Of a DNA stretch of 64,000 nucleotides, positions 50,276 to 60,811 are shown in pieces. The stretch is taken from contig NZ_JBLBVL010000022.1 of the NCBI RefSeq assembly GCF_047250365.1, positions 9,167-73,166 on the forward strand. The letters are read 5' to 3'. The notes beneath the pieces were generated by a model that did no database searches, was not told the DNA's origin, and worked only from the letters and a program-made list of their open reading frames with translations. Every line of letters begins with the position of its first letter. Position 1 is the first letter of the stretch. A program made the translations under genes and the position numbers. The stretch is from Thaumasiovibrio sp047250365. Lineage in GTDB: Bacteria; Pseudomonadota; Gammaproteobacteria; Enterobacterales; Vibrionaceae.

Positions 50276-51053
50276 ACCCACCATTTCGGATTGTGGCAAG
50301 GGTATCTTCAATCAGTCGCCTTGCTATTGTCCCCACAGGGGCTAATGGTGGTAAATCACTCTCTGTACACCATCTCGCGTCCGACAGCTCACTATAGTCT
50401 GGGGACAGCTCCCCTTCAGCATAATCAGCCACAAAGCCCATCATTAAATTAGAAGGAAATGCCCAAGGCTGACTGGCGACATAACGAATATTGTTAATCA
50501 CGATTCCTGTTTCTTCGTGTACTTCTCGCGCCACGCACTGCTCGAGTGTTTCTCCGGCTTCGACGAAGCCAGCTAGTATGGTATACATACCATTGCGGTG
50601 CCGCGGGTGTTGCGCCAGTAAAATTTCCTCTCCACGCCTCACTGCAACAATAACGCAAGGTGATATACGAGGGTAATGCCACTGAGAGCAATCTGGGCAC
50701 ACCATCGCCATTAGGTCCGCACTCAACGTTGTTTTCCCCCCACAGCCACTACAATACTGCTGGCTGTGGCGCATATGACTCAATTGGCACGCTCGACCTG
50801 CGATGTTAAACAATGGCGCGTCCTCTGTTAACAAGGCACGTAGTGACTGAAAATGAGCACCTGTCGGCGCAACATCACTCTCTAACCAGTACACCGGGTA
50901 ATCATTATACTGACCTATTGAAATTGCCGTAGAAATTGGCAATCCTAGCTCTTCACCACTACAAAGTGGTAATTCGTTGTTAATTAGTGCTATTTCACGA
51001 TTTGCGATAACGCACCAATAGGCATTTCTCGTATTTTGATCAAACTGTGACAT
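50274..51053 (-). CDS. nudC: NAD-capped RNA hydrolase / NADH pyrophosphatase NudC
   Basis: NudC removes NAD caps from RNA and splits NAD(H) into NMN(H) and AMP. The 259-residue protein has the N-terminal NudC domain, a four-cysteine zinc finger (YCSGCGG and MVCPDCSQ, about residues 97-120), and the Nudix box GFVEAGETLEQCVAREVHEETG (split, about 160-182), followed by SQPWAFPSNLMMGF, the QPWPFPxS motif that marks NADH specificity. It is divergent from rsd, as in E. coli, with hemE downstream. Confidence 0.97.
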   Translation of the reverse strand: MSQFDQNTRNAYWCVIANREIALINNELPLCSGEELGLPISTAISIGQYNDYPVYWLESDVAPTGAHFQSLRALLTEDAPLFNIAGRACQLSHMRHSQQYCSGCGGKTTLSADLMAMVCPDCSQWHYPRISPCVIVAVRRGEEILLAQHPRHRNGMYTILAGFVEAGETLEQCVAREVHEETGIVINNIRYVASQPWAFPSNLMMGFVADYAEGELSPDYSELSDARWCTESDLPPLAPVGTIARRLIEDTLATIRNGG

Positions 51054-51194
51054 ATGGATCCTTGCAGGGTGAAAAAAACAGTGGCAAGCTATAAATGATA
51101 ACGGAATGTTAATCCGATAATAAGTATCTATTGATTAAGCCTTCGAGAGTAACACATGTCGCTTAATTACCAATAGATCCATGAGGATGTGGTC

Positions 51195-51677
51195 ATGCTA
51201 AGTAAGTTTGAACAGGTACAAAAGAAATGGGGCGGAAATAGCGATGTCATTGACCAATGGTTGCTAAACCGTCAACAACTGCTCACTGACTACTGCAAGT
51301 TAGCTGGGCTTCCCCCTTATGATAAACAATCACGGCAACTGCCTTCTTCTGCGCAGCTTCAACTGTTCTGCCAACAACTGATTGATTACATCTCTACGGG
51401 GCATTTTAAAATCTACAACATGGTCATGGAACGCTGGAATAGTACCGGGTTTAATGCCACCGCTGAAATGACAGCTGCGTACGAACGCATCATGGAGACA
51501 ACGGATCCATTATTGAACTTCAACGATCGTTATGGTGCAGTCAGTGAAGACGATACCTTAACGGACTTTGATCATGATTTGTCTGACATTGGCGAATTAT
51601 TGGAAATACGCTTTGAGTTGGAAGATCAGTTAATTCAATTAATTAATGATAGCCTGAAAGTACCACCTGGCGCATAG
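51195..51677 (+). CDS. rsd: Anti-sigma-70 factor Rsd
   Basis: Rsd binds the RNA-polymerase sigma-70 factor in stationary phase and also stimulates SpoT hydrolase in E. coli. The 160-residue helical protein (E. coli 158) starts MLSKFEQVQKKWGGNSDVIDQWL and has the conserved NRQQLLTDYCKLAGLPP. ATG at 51195 was chosen since GAGGAT lies 5 bp upstream; the GTG at 51189 overlaps that site. It is beside the rpoBC genes, which face it, with a shared terminator. Confidence 0.95.
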   Translation: MLSKFEQVQKKWGGNSDVIDQWLLNRQQLLTDYCKLAGLPPYDKQSRQLPSSAQLQLFCQQLIDYISTGHFKIYNMVMERWNSTGFNATAEMTAAYERIMETTDPLLNFNDRYGAVSEDDTLTDFDHDLSDIGELLEIRFELEDQLIQLINDSLKVPPGA

Positions 51678-51776
51678 CCTCTCTTTTCAGTACTCAGTAT
51701 CACGCTTTAACTTGGGTATTGCAGGCTGCTAAGTGCCGCGTGAAAACATCACTGCAAAAAACAGAGCAACAAAAAA

Positions 51777-51801
51777 GGGCATCCATCAGGATGCCCTTTT
51801 T
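51777..51801. terminator. Two-way terminator between rsd and rpoC
   Basis: GGGCATCC and GGATGCCC form an 8-bp perfect stem with a short loop, with an A-run left and T-run right. It serves rpoC (leftward) and rsd (rightward). Confidence 0.93.
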
Positions 51802-51817
51802 GTATTAGCGATTGCGA

Positions 51818-54800
51818 TTAATTATCGCCGCCACCCAAACCTGCATTTAATAATGCGGCTAGATCTTGTGACGCTTGTTCTGCATCAACTTGAGGCGCTT
51901 GTGGCTCAAGCTCTGCTTCACGCTTACGCTGACGCTCTTGGTGATAAGCGAAACCGGTACCAGCAGGGATCAGACGTCCCACGATAACGTTCTCTTTCAG
52001 ACCACGTAGATCATCACGTTTACCAGATACTGCCGCTTCCGTTAGAACGCGGGTCGTTTCCTGGAACGATGCTGCAGAGATAAATGACTCGGTTGCCAAC
52101 GATGCCTTAGTGATACCCAGTAGGTCACGCTCGAACTGTGCTGGTTGCTTGCCTTCAGCTTCTAACTGACGGTTGGCAATCTTCACGCGAGAGTACTCTA
52201 GCTGCTCACCTTCTAAGAAGTCAGAGTCACCAGATACAGAGATTGTTACCTTACGCAGCATTTGACGAATGATCGTTTCAATGTGCTTATCGTTAATCTT
52301 AACGCCCTGTAGACGGTAAACTTCCTGTACTTCGTTGACGATGTATTCAGCTACAGCGTGAACGCCACGTAGACGAAGAATGTCATGCGGAGTTTCAGGA
52401 CCATCGGCAATAACATCACCTTTCTCAACTTTCTCACCTTCGAAAACGTTAAGTTGGCGGTGTTTAGGAATCATCTCTTCATAAGGACTTGCATCCGTTG
52501 GAGTGATGATTAGACGACGCTTACCTTTGGTCTCTTTACCAAACGAGATAGCACCTGTCACTTCAGCAAGAATCGCAGGCTCTTTCGGCTTACGTGCTTC
52601 AAACAAGTCAGCTACGCGAGGTAGACCACCAGTAATATCTTTCGTACCGCCAGATTCCTGAGGAATACGAGATAACGTGTCACCAATACCTACGTTTGCA
52701 CCATCTTCTAACTGAACAATCGCTTTGCCCGGTAGGAAGTATTGTGCTGGCATGTCGGTACCAGGGATCATGACGTCATGACCATTCTCATCAACCAACT
52801 TAATGGTTGGACGCATGTCTTTACCTGCACTTGCACGCTCAGCTGCATCTAGGATCACAACAGATGATAGACCTGTTAGCTCATCCGTTTGACGAGAAAC
52901 AGTAACACCATCAATCATGTCAACAAACTGCAGACGACCTTCCACTTCCGTGATGATCGGCATTGTATGCGGGTCCCAGTTAGCGATAGTATCGCCAGCT
53001 TTCACCTCAGCATTATCTACACGGTTCAAAATAGTACCGTATGGCAGTTTGTAGCTCTCTTTAGTACGACCAAATTCGTCAACGATGGTTAGCTCTGATG
53101 CACGCGAGGTGATCACTAGCTTGCCTTCATTATTGGTAACGAATTTCGCATTGTGCAGCTTCATAGAACCGTTGTTCTTAACTTGAATACTGCTCTCTGC
53201 TGCTTCACGCGATGCCGCACCACCGATGTGGAACGTACGCATCGTAAGCTGTGTACCCGGCTCACCGATTGACTGTGCAGCGATTACGCCGACGGCTTCA
53301 CCAGTGTTAACCATGTGGCCACGCGCTAGGTCACGACCGTAACACGCTTTACAACAACCAAAGTCATTGTCACAGGTAACAACAGAACGTACTTTCACTT
53401 GGTCAACAGAGTTTGCTTCCAGAATTTCACACCACTTCTCATCAAGTAGTGTGCCACGCGGCGCAAGAATTTCTGTCTCAGAACCCGGCTTGATCACGTC
53501 TTCAGCAACAACACGACCTAGTACACGGGTACCTAGTGGCTCTTTAACATCACCACCTTCAACCAATGGCATCATTGTGATACCAGCGTGCGTACCACAA
53601 TCGTCCGCTGTGATTACAACATCTTGAGCAACATCAACAAGACGACGAGTCAGATAACCTGAGTTCGCTGTCTTCAGTGCGGTATCGGCAAGACCTTTAC
53701 GCGCACCGTGCGTCGAGATGAAGTACTGAAGTACGTTTAGACCTTCACGGAAGTTCGCGGTGATCGGCGTTTCGATGATTGAGCCATCCGGCTTCGCCAT
53801 CAGACCACGCATACCTGCTAGCTGACGAATCTGTGCAGCAGAACCACGAGCACCAGAATCGGCCATCATGTAAACGCTGTTAAATGATTTCTGCTCTTCT
53901 TCTTCACCATCACGGTTAATAACGGTTTCGTAAGAAAGGTTGTCCATCATCGCTTTAGCAACTTGCTCATTCGCTGTTGCCCAGATATCGATCACTTTGT
54001 TGTAACGCTCGCCTGCTGTTACAAGACCAGATTGGAACTGCTCTTGAATTTCAGCAACTTCAGCTTCAGCTTCAGCAATCTTCGTGTACTTCGCGTCAGG
54101 AACAACCATGTCGTCGATACCAACTGACACGCCCGACATTGCCGCATAAGCAAAACCGGTGTACATGATTTGGTCAGCAAAGATAACGGTATCTTTCAAG
54201 CCCAACTCACGGTAACAGCTGTTCAATAGGTTTGAAATTTGCTTCTTACCTAGAGCTTGGTTTACAAGGCTATATGGCAGACCTTTAGGGACAATCGCCC
54301 ATAGCATCGCACGACCAACAGTCGTATCGATAAGCTTAGTCTCTGCAACTTCGTTGCCTTGCTCATCAACATTGTACTCAGTAATACGAACTTTAACGCG
54401 AGCATGCAAAGCGGCGTTACCTGTACGGTACGCTTTTTCTGCTTCAGCTGGGCCAGCAAGGTACATGCCTTCGCCCTTCGCGTTAATCATGTCACGTGTC
54501 ATGTAATACAGACCCAAGACAACGTCCTGAGAAGGTACGATGATTGGATCACCTGATGCTGGCGACAGAATGTTGTTTGTCGACATCATCAGTGCACGTG
54601 CTTCTAACTGTGCTTCCAGCGTTAATGGCAAGTGAACCGCCATTTGGTCACCATCGAAGTCGGCGTTATAAGCCGCACAAACGAGTGGGTGAAGCTGAAT
54701 CGCTTTACCTTCGATCAATACCGGTTCGAAGGCTTGGATACCCAAACGGTGCAGAGTTGGTGCACGGTTTAGCATCACTGGGTGTTCGCGGATAACTTCG

Positions 54801-56038
54801 TCAAGGATGTCCCAAACGATAGCTTCTTCACGTTCAACCATCTTCTTCGCAGCTTTAATCGTTGTCGCTAGACCACGAAGCTCAAGCTTGCTGTAGATGA
54901 ATGGTTTAAATAGCTCTAGTGCCATCTTCTTAGGAAGACCACACTGATGTAGACGAAGGTATGGACCTACGGTAATGACCGAACGACCAGAGTAATCTAC
55001 ACGCTTACCAAGCAAGTTCTGACGGAAACGACCCTGCTTACCTTTAATCATATCGGCAAGTGATTTCAGAGGACGCTTGTTAGAGCCAGTAATAGCACGA
55101 CCACGACGACCGTTATCAAGCAGGGCATCAACAGACTCTTGCAACATACGCTTTTCGTTACGTACGATAATGTCCGGAGCCGCTAGATCTAGAAGACGCT
55201 TCAAACGGTTGTTACGGTTAATAACACGACGGTAAAGGTCATTCAGATCAGACGTAGCAAAACGACCGCCATCTAGTGGTACTAGTGGACGTAGATCTGG
55301 TGGAAGAACGGGTAGTACTTCCAATACCATCCATTCTGGGTTATTACCAGATTGAATGAATGCTTCTACTAACTTAACGCGCTTAGTCAGCTTCTTACGC
55401 TTGGTTTCAGAATTAGTCTCTTCTAACTCTTCGCGCATCAGCTCCATTTCAGCATTAAGGTCCATATTGACCAATAGTGCTTTAACGGCTTCAGCACCCA
55501 TACGTGCGTCAAATTCGTCGCCCCACTCTTCAAGCGAATCAAGATACTGCTCTTCTGTCAGCATCTGACCGCGCTCAAGGCTGGTCATACCTGGTTCGAT
55601 CACGATATATGATTCGAAGTAAAGTACGCGCTCAATGTCACGTAGCGGCATGTCCATTAACAGACCGATACGAGATGGCAGCGACTTCAGGAACCAGATG
55701 TGGGCAACTGGAGAAGCTAGCTCAATGTGACCCATACGCTCACGGCGTACTTTGGTCTGAGTAACTTCAACACCACATTTTTCACAAATTACACCACGGT
55801 GTTTAAGGCGCTTGTACTTACCACACAAACACTCGTAGTCTTTAACCGGGCCAAAGATACGTGCACAGAATAGACCGTCACGCTCAGGCTTGAAGGTTCG
55901 ATAGTTGATGGTTTCTGGCTTTTTAACTTCACCAAATGACCATGAACGAATCATGTCAGGCGAAGCTAGACCGATTTTGATCGCGTCAAATTCTTCGGTC
56001 TTATGTTGTGCTTTCAGAAACTTAAGTAAGTCTTTCAC
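51818..56038 (-). CDS. rpoC: RNA polymerase beta-prime subunit
   Basis: The 1406-residue beta-prime subunit (E. coli 1407) builds the active centre with beta. The N-terminal zinc finger is YECLCGKYKR with GVICEKCGVE (about residues 68-90), the catalytic magnesium loop is AYNADFDGDQMAVH (about residue 460), and the second zinc site has CDNDFGCCKACYGRD (about residue 890). Full length, no insertion seen. It follows rpoB after 100 bp in the operon. Confidence 0.99.
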   Translation of the reverse strand: MKDLLKFLKAQHKTEEFDAIKIGLASPDMIRSWSFGEVKKPETINYRTFKPERDGLFCARIFGPVKDYECLCGKYKRLKHRGVICEKCGVEVTQTKVRRERMGHIELASPVAHIWFLKSLPSRIGLLMDMPLRDIERVLYFESYIVIEPGMTSLERGQMLTEEQYLDSLEEWGDEFDARMGAEAVKALLVNMDLNAEMELMREELEETNSETKRKKLTKRVKLVEAFIQSGNNPEWMVLEVLPVLPPDLRPLVPLDGGRFATSDLNDLYRRVINRNNRLKRLLDLAAPDIIVRNEKRMLQESVDALLDNGRRGRAITGSNKRPLKSLADMIKGKQGRFRQNLLGKRVDYSGRSVITVGPYLRLHQCGLPKKMALELFKPFIYSKLELRGLATTIKAAKKMVEREEAIVWDILDEVIREHPVMLNRAPTLHRLGIQAFEPVLIEGKAIQLHPLVCAAYNADFDGDQMAVHLPLTLEAQLEARALMMSTNNILSPASGDPIIVPSQDVVLGLYYMTRDMINAKGEGMYLAGPAEAEKAYRTGNAALHARVKVRITEYNVDEQGNEVAETKLIDTTVGRAMLWAIVPKGLPYSLVNQALGKKQISNLLNSCYRELGLKDTVIFADQIMYTGFAYAAMSGVSVGIDDMVVPDAKYTKIAEAEAEVAEIQEQFQSGLVTAGERYNKVIDIWATANEQVAKAMMDNLSYETVINRDGEEEEQKSFNSVYMMADSGARGSAAQIRQLAGMRGLMAKPDGSIIETPITANFREGLNVLQYFISTHGARKGLADTALKTANSGYLTRRLVDVAQDVVITADDCGTHAGITMMPLVEGGDVKEPLGTRVLGRVVAEDVIKPGSETEILAPRGTLLDEKWCEILEANSVDQVKVRSVVTCDNDFGCCKACYGRDLARGHMVNTGEAVGVIAAQSIGEPGTQLTMRTFHIGGAASREAAESSIQVKNNGSMKLHNAKFVTNNEGKLVITSRASELTIVDEFGRTKESYKLPYGTILNRVDNAEVKAGDTIANWDPHTMPIITEVEGRLQFVDMIDGVTVSRQTDELTGLSSVVILDAAERASAGKDMRPTIKLVDENGHDVMIPGTDMPAQYFLPGKAIVQLEDGANVGIGDTLSRIPQESGGTKDITGGLPRVADLFEARKPKEPAILAEVTGAISFGKETKGKRRLIITPTDASPYEEMIPKHRQLNVFEGEKVEKGDVIADGPETPHDILRLRGVHAVAEYIVNEVQEVYRLQGVKINDKHIETIIRQMLRKVTISVSGDSDFLEGEQLEYSRVKIANRQLEAEGKQPAQFERDLLGITKASLATESFISAASFQETTRVLTEAAVSGKRDDLRGLKENVIVGRLIPAGTGFAYHQERQRKREAELEPQAPQVDAEQASQDLAALLNAGLGGGDN

Positions 56039-56138
56039 ATTTGGCTCCTGTGAGGAGTTGACCCATAAAGGCGCCAGTGTTCTGACGCCTTCATATTTCT
56101 ACCGGATTAACGATTAAATTCTAGTTAAAAACTGAAAT

Positions 56139-59100
56139 TTATTCGTCTTCCAGCTCGATGTTGATACCCAACGAGCGGATCTCTTTCAACAATACGTTGA
56201 ACGATTCCGGCATACCTGGTTCCATGCGATGATCGCCATCGACGATGTTCTTATACATCTTCGTACGGCCATTCACGTCATCCGACTTAACAGTCAGCAT
56301 TTCCTGTAGAGTGTACGCCGCACCGTATGCTTCCAGTGCCCATACTTCCATCTCACCGAAACGCTGGCCACCAAACTGCGCTTTACCACCCAGCGGCTGC
56401 TGAGTAACAAGGCTGTAAGAACCAGTTGAACGGGCGTGCATCTTATCATCAACCAAGTGGTTAAGTTTCAGCATGTACATGTAACCGACAGTTACAGGAC
56501 GCTCGAACTGATCACCAGTACGGCCGTCGAACAATGTCAACTGACCTGACTCTGGTAAGTCACCAAGTTTCAGAAGCTCCTTAATTGAAGTTTCTGGCGC
56601 ACCGTCAAAGACAGGTGTCGCGATTGGTAGACCACCACGAAGGTTTTGAATCAATGTACGAACTTCATCATCAGATAGTGCTGCAATATCCACCTGCTGA
56701 CGAGTATCTCCAAGATCATACACTTTCTGCAAGAAGTTACGGAACTCATGAAGTTCACGTTGTTCTTTCAGCATGGCATTGATCTTATCACCGATACCTT
56801 TCGCTGCCAGACCCATGTGTGTTTCTAGGATCTGACCGATGTTCATACGTGACGGTACACCCAGTGGGTTCAGCACGATATCAACTGTCTGGCCTTTTTC
56901 GTCGTACGGCATATCTTCAACAGGACAAATCTTAGAGATTACACCCTTGTTACCGTGACGACCCGCCATCTTATCACCTGGCTGAATACGACGTTTAACC
57001 GCAAGGTAAACCTTAACGATCTTCAGTACGCCTGGTGCTAAGTCATCACCCTGAGTGATCTTACGACGCTTGGTTTCGAACTTCTTATCGAACTCCGCTT
57101 TCAATTCGTCGTATTGTTCAGCTAACTGCTCTAGTAGCGTTTGCTGAGTTTCATCATCCAGAGTTTGCGAGAACAATGCTTGACGGTCCATGCCCGCTAG
57201 CTTGCCTTCGCTATAGCCTGCTTGAGTAAGCAGATGACGAACACGCATTAGAAGGCCACCCTCAAGGATTTGGAATTCCTCAGTGATGTCTTTCTTAGCT
57301 TCTTTCAGCTGCATCTCTTCGATTTCAAGCGCACGCTTGTCTTTTTCTACGCCATCGCGAGTAAAGACTTGTACGTCGATAACCGTACCAGATACTGAGT
57401 TTGGTACACGCAGTGATGAGTCTTTAACGTCAGACGCTTTCTCACCAAAGATTGCACGCAGTAGTTTCTCTTCTGGCGTTAGCTGAGTTTCACCTTTTGG
57501 TGTCACTTTACCAACCAGAATGTCGCCACCTTTCACTTCAGCACCGATATAAACGATACCTGATTCATCCAGCTTAGACAGTGCAGCTTCACCCACGTTC
57601 GGGATATCCGCTGTAATCTCTTCGCTACCTAGCTTGGTATCACGTGCCACACAAGAAAGCTCTTGAATGTGGATAGTGGTCAGGCGATCTTCCTGAACTA
57701 CACGCTCCGATACTAGGATGGAATCCTCAAAGTTATAACCATTCCAAGGCATAAATGCGATACGCATGTTCTGCCCTAGTGCTAGCTCACCTAGGTCGGT
57801 TGATGGACCGTCGGCTAACACGTCACCACCAGCTACTGGTTCGCCAGGCATCACAGTTGGACGCTGGTTAATACATGTATTTTGGTTTGAACGGGTATAC
57901 TTAGTTAAGTTGTAAATGTCGATACCAGCTTCACCTGGTACCAGCTCGCTTTCGTTAACTTTTACAACGATACGCGAAGCATCTACTGACTGAACCACAC
58001 CACCACGCTTAGCAACGGCTGTTACACCAGAGTCAACCGCAACGTTACGCTCAATACCAGTACCTACTAGCGGCTTATCTGCGCGCAAAGTTGGTACTGC
58101 CTGGCGTTGCATGTTCGCACCCATCAAGGCACGGTTTGCATCATCGTGCTCAAGGAATGGGATCAACGATGCCGCTACCGATACAACCTGGTTAGTTGCA
58201 ACATCCATATATTGGACGTGATCGCGAGGGTGAAGGCCTGAGTCACCTTTCTGACGTGCTGCTACCAGCTCATCACCAAAGGAGCCATCTTCGTTTAATG
58301 CGGCGTTAGCCTGAGCAATAACGAATTGACCTTCTTCAATCGCAGACAAGTAATCAACATCAGCGGTTACTTTGCCATCAACAACTTTACGGTATGGTGT
58401 TTCTAGGAAGCCGTAAGAGTTACAACGTGCAAATGCTGATAGTGAGTTAATCAGACCGATGTTTGGACCTTCAGGTGTTTCGATAGGACACAGACGACCG
58501 TAGTGCGTGTTGTGTACATCTCGAACTTCAAAGCCTGCACGCTCACGCGTCAAGCCACCTGGACCCAATGCAGAGATACGACGCTTGTGCGTGACTTCTG
58601 ATAACGGGTTGTTCTGATCCATAAACTGTGACAACTGAGAAGAGCCAAAGAACTCTTTCACTGCCGCAGAAATCGGTTTCGCGTTAATTAGGTCTTGCGG
58701 CATGATAGCGTCAAGATCACCTAAGCTTAGGCGTTCTTTAACTGCACGCTCTACACGTACCAAACCAACACGGAATTGGTTTTCAGCCATTTCGCCCACA
58801 GAGCGAATACGACGGTTACCTAGGTGGTCGATATCATCGACTTCACCACGACCATTACGGATATCAATCAACTTGCGCATTACCGCAATGATATCTTCGT
58901 GGCTTAGGATGCCTTCGCCGGTCGACTCTTCACGGCCGATCGAGCTGTTAAACTTCATTCGACCTACCGATGATAGATCGTAACGATCTTCAGAGAAGAA
59001 CAGACTATCAAATAACTGCTCTGCTGCTTCACGCGTCGGCGGCTCGCCTGGACGCATCATGCGGTAGATTTCTACCAATGCACTTAGGCGATCAGTCGTG

Positions 59101-60164
59101 CTATCGATACGCAAGGTATCTGACATGAACGACCCATTGTCCAATTCATTGGTATATAGGGTTTCAATTGACTTGTGGCCAGCTTGAGAAAGCAGAGCCA
59201 ATGTTTCCAAGCTCAATTCTTGGTTCGAAGCCGCAATCAGCTCACCGGTTGCTTCATTGACGTAATCACGTGACGCGACTTTGCCAACAATGTACTCAAC
59301 AGGCACTTCAATATGCTGAATGCTGTCTTTCTGCAACTGACGAATATGACGTGCAGTAATACGACGGCCTTTCTCAACATAAGTCTTGCCATCAGCAGCA
59401 ATGTCAAACGTTGCTGTTTCACCACGCAGACGATCTGGTATTAGTTCCATTACCAGACTCTTGCCCTGAACTTCGAAATTCACTTTTTCGAAGAACATGT
59501 CGAGGATCTGCTCAGTGGTATAGTCCAGTGCACGCAGAATAATAGATGCAGGTAGCTTACGACGACGATCGATACGAACATAAACGTTATCTTTCGGGTC
59601 GAATTCGAAGTCTAACCAAGAACCGCGGTAAGGGATAACTCGTGCATTATAGAGCACTTTTCCTGAGGAATGGGTTTTACCCTTATCGCTGTCAAAGAAG
59701 ACACCCGGGCTACGATGCAGCTGGGATACGATAACCCTCTCGGTACCATTGATAACAAAAGTACCGTTATCCGTCATGAGCGGGATCTCGCCCATATAGA
59801 CTTCTTGTTCTTTAATGTCTTTTACGGTACCAGCCGGTGCGTCTTTATCGTACATCACCAGGCGCAGCTTCACACGTAGTGGAGCTGAGTAAGTAACGCC
59901 ACGAATCTGACATTCTTTTACATCAAAAACCGGCTCACCGAGACGATAGCTAACGTATTGCAACTCGGAATTGCCATTATAGCTCTGGATTGGAAATACA
60001 GAGCGGAAGGCAGCTTCTAAACCGTATTGCCCTTCCGGATCCTGTTCAATGAACTTCTCGAATGAATCGAGCTGGATCGATAGCAAATATGGTATGTCCA
60101 AAACTTGAGGACGCTTACCAAAATCCTTACGGATACGCTTTTTCTCGGTATAAGAGTAAACCAT
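56139..60164 (-). CDS. rpoB: RNA polymerase beta subunit
   Basis: The 1341-residue beta subunit (E. coli 1342). Start at 60164 gives MVYSYTEKKRIRKDFGKRP as in enterobacteria; 21 upstream codons in frame are not supported. The rifampicin region FFGSSQLSQFMDQNNPLSEV / THKRRISALGPGG is of the sensitive type, with Asp, His and Ser at the usual resistance positions. The C-terminal GGKAQFGGQRFGEMEVWALEAYGAA (split) is conserved. It lies 224 bp after rplL, beyond the attenuator. Confidence 0.99.
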   Translation of the reverse strand: MVYSYTEKKRIRKDFGKRPQVLDIPYLLSIQLDSFEKFIEQDPEGQYGLEAAFRSVFPIQSYNGNSELQYVSYRLGEPVFDVKECQIRGVTYSAPLRVKLRLVMYDKDAPAGTVKDIKEQEVYMGEIPLMTDNGTFVINGTERVIVSQLHRSPGVFFDSDKGKTHSSGKVLYNARVIPYRGSWLDFEFDPKDNVYVRIDRRRKLPASIILRALDYTTEQILDMFFEKVNFEVQGKSLVMELIPDRLRGETATFDIAADGKTYVEKGRRITARHIRQLQKDSIQHIEVPVEYIVGKVASRDYVNEATGELIAASNQELSLETLALLSQAGHKSIETLYTNELDNGSFMSDTLRIDSTTDRLSALVEIYRMMRPGEPPTREAAEQLFDSLFFSEDRYDLSSVGRMKFNSSIGREESTGEGILSHEDIIAVMRKLIDIRNGRGEVDDIDHLGNRRIRSVGEMAENQFRVGLVRVERAVKERLSLGDLDAIMPQDLINAKPISAAVKEFFGSSQLSQFMDQNNPLSEVTHKRRISALGPGGLTRERAGFEVRDVHNTHYGRLCPIETPEGPNIGLINSLSAFARCNSYGFLETPYRKVVDGKVTADVDYLSAIEEGQFVIAQANAALNEDGSFGDELVAARQKGDSGLHPRDHVQYMDVATNQVVSVAASLIPFLEHDDANRALMGANMQRQAVPTLRADKPLVGTGIERNVAVDSGVTAVAKRGGVVQSVDASRIVVKVNESELVPGEAGIDIYNLTKYTRSNQNTCINQRPTVMPGEPVAGGDVLADGPSTDLGELALGQNMRIAFMPWNGYNFEDSILVSERVVQEDRLTTIHIQELSCVARDTKLGSEEITADIPNVGEAALSKLDESGIVYIGAEVKGGDILVGKVTPKGETQLTPEEKLLRAIFGEKASDVKDSSLRVPNSVSGTVIDVQVFTRDGVEKDKRALEIEEMQLKEAKKDITEEFQILEGGLLMRVRHLLTQAGYSEGKLAGMDRQALFSQTLDDETQQTLLEQLAEQYDELKAEFDKKFETKRRKITQGDDLAPGVLKIVKVYLAVKRRIQPGDKMAGRHGNKGVISKICPVEDMPYDEKGQTVDIVLNPLGVPSRMNIGQILETHMGLAAKGIGDKINAMLKEQRELHEFRNFLQKVYDLGDTRQQVDIAALSDDEVRTLIQNLRGGLPIATPVFDGAPETSIKELLKLGDLPESGQLTLFDGRTGDQFERPVTVGYMYMLKLNHLVDDKMHARSTGSYSLVTQQPLGGKAQFGGQRFGEMEVWALEAYGAAYTLQEMLTVKSDDVNGRTKMYKNIVDGDHRMEPGMPESFNVLLKEIRSLGINIELEDE

Positions 60165-60322
60165 AGGTTCCTCAGATCGCTGATAAGTGATCCAAACCAC
60201 CTCACGAGAGGCAGTGACGATTAGCACTGTTTAGGGTAGATATAACTCACTGATTAGGTGGGTTATTTTTTGCTAGAGACCTGGTGACAAAACAGGGTAA
60301 AATTCACCAACCCCCTACAGCG

Positions 60323-60354
60323 CAAAAAGGCCGGTGGCTATTTAGCCACCAGCC
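60323..60354 (-). terminator. Attenuator between rplL and rpoB
   Basis: On the minus strand GGCTGGTGGCT and AGCCACCGGCC form a long GC-rich stem with a 3-nt loop, followed by TTTTTGCG. This is the position of the partial terminator in E. coli that lowers rpoBC expression relative to rplJL. Confidence 0.88.
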
Positions 60355-60388
60355 GTTAGCCTATAAAGGCTATGAAATTAAGTAATAA

Positions 60389-60754
60389 TTACTTGATTTC
60401 AACAGATGCACCAACTTCTTCTAGCTGAGCTTTAAGAGCTTCAGCTTCAGCTTTGTCAACGCCTTCTTTTAGAGGTGCTGGAGCGCCATCTACTAGACCT
60501 TTAGCTTCTTTCAGGCCAAGACCTGTCGCGCCACGTACAGCTTTGATAACCTGTACTTTGTTGCTACCAACAGCTGTTAGGATTACGTCAAACTCAGTTT
60601 GCTCTTCAGCAGCTTCTGCTGCTGCGCCGCCTGCAACTACAGCTGCTGCTGCAGTAACACCGAATTTTTCTTCCATAGCTTCGATAAGCTCAACAACTTG
60701 CATTACAGACATTTCTGCAACTGCGTCTAGGATTTGCTCGTTAGTAATAGACAT
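60389..60754 (-). CDS. rplL: Ribosomal protein L7/L12
   Basis: The 121-residue stalk protein recruits translation factors to the ribosome. It has the N-terminal dimer domain (MSITNEQILDAVAEMSVMQVVEL, about 1-35), an Ala-rich hinge (about 36-52) and the C-terminal factor-binding domain (GSNKVQVIKAVRGATGLGLKEAK, split, about 60-85). It is 57 bp downstream of rplJ and co-regulated with it. Confidence 0.99.
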   Translation of the reverse strand: MSITNEQILDAVAEMSVMQVVELIEAMEEKFGVTAAAAVVAGGAAAEAAEEQTEFDVILTAVGSNKVQVIKAVRGATGLGLKEAKGLVDGAPAPLKEGVDKAEAEALKAQLEEVGASVEIK

Positions 60755-60811
60755 AACAATTCTCTTTTAAGTCAACAATTAGTTTAAAATATAGCCAAAG
60801 AAGTGCAAGTA

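Noticed and set aside
50102..50452. 116-codon plus-strand frame
   Set aside because: It overlaps nudC in antisense and crosses a strong terminator; the small-RNA reading is better supported.
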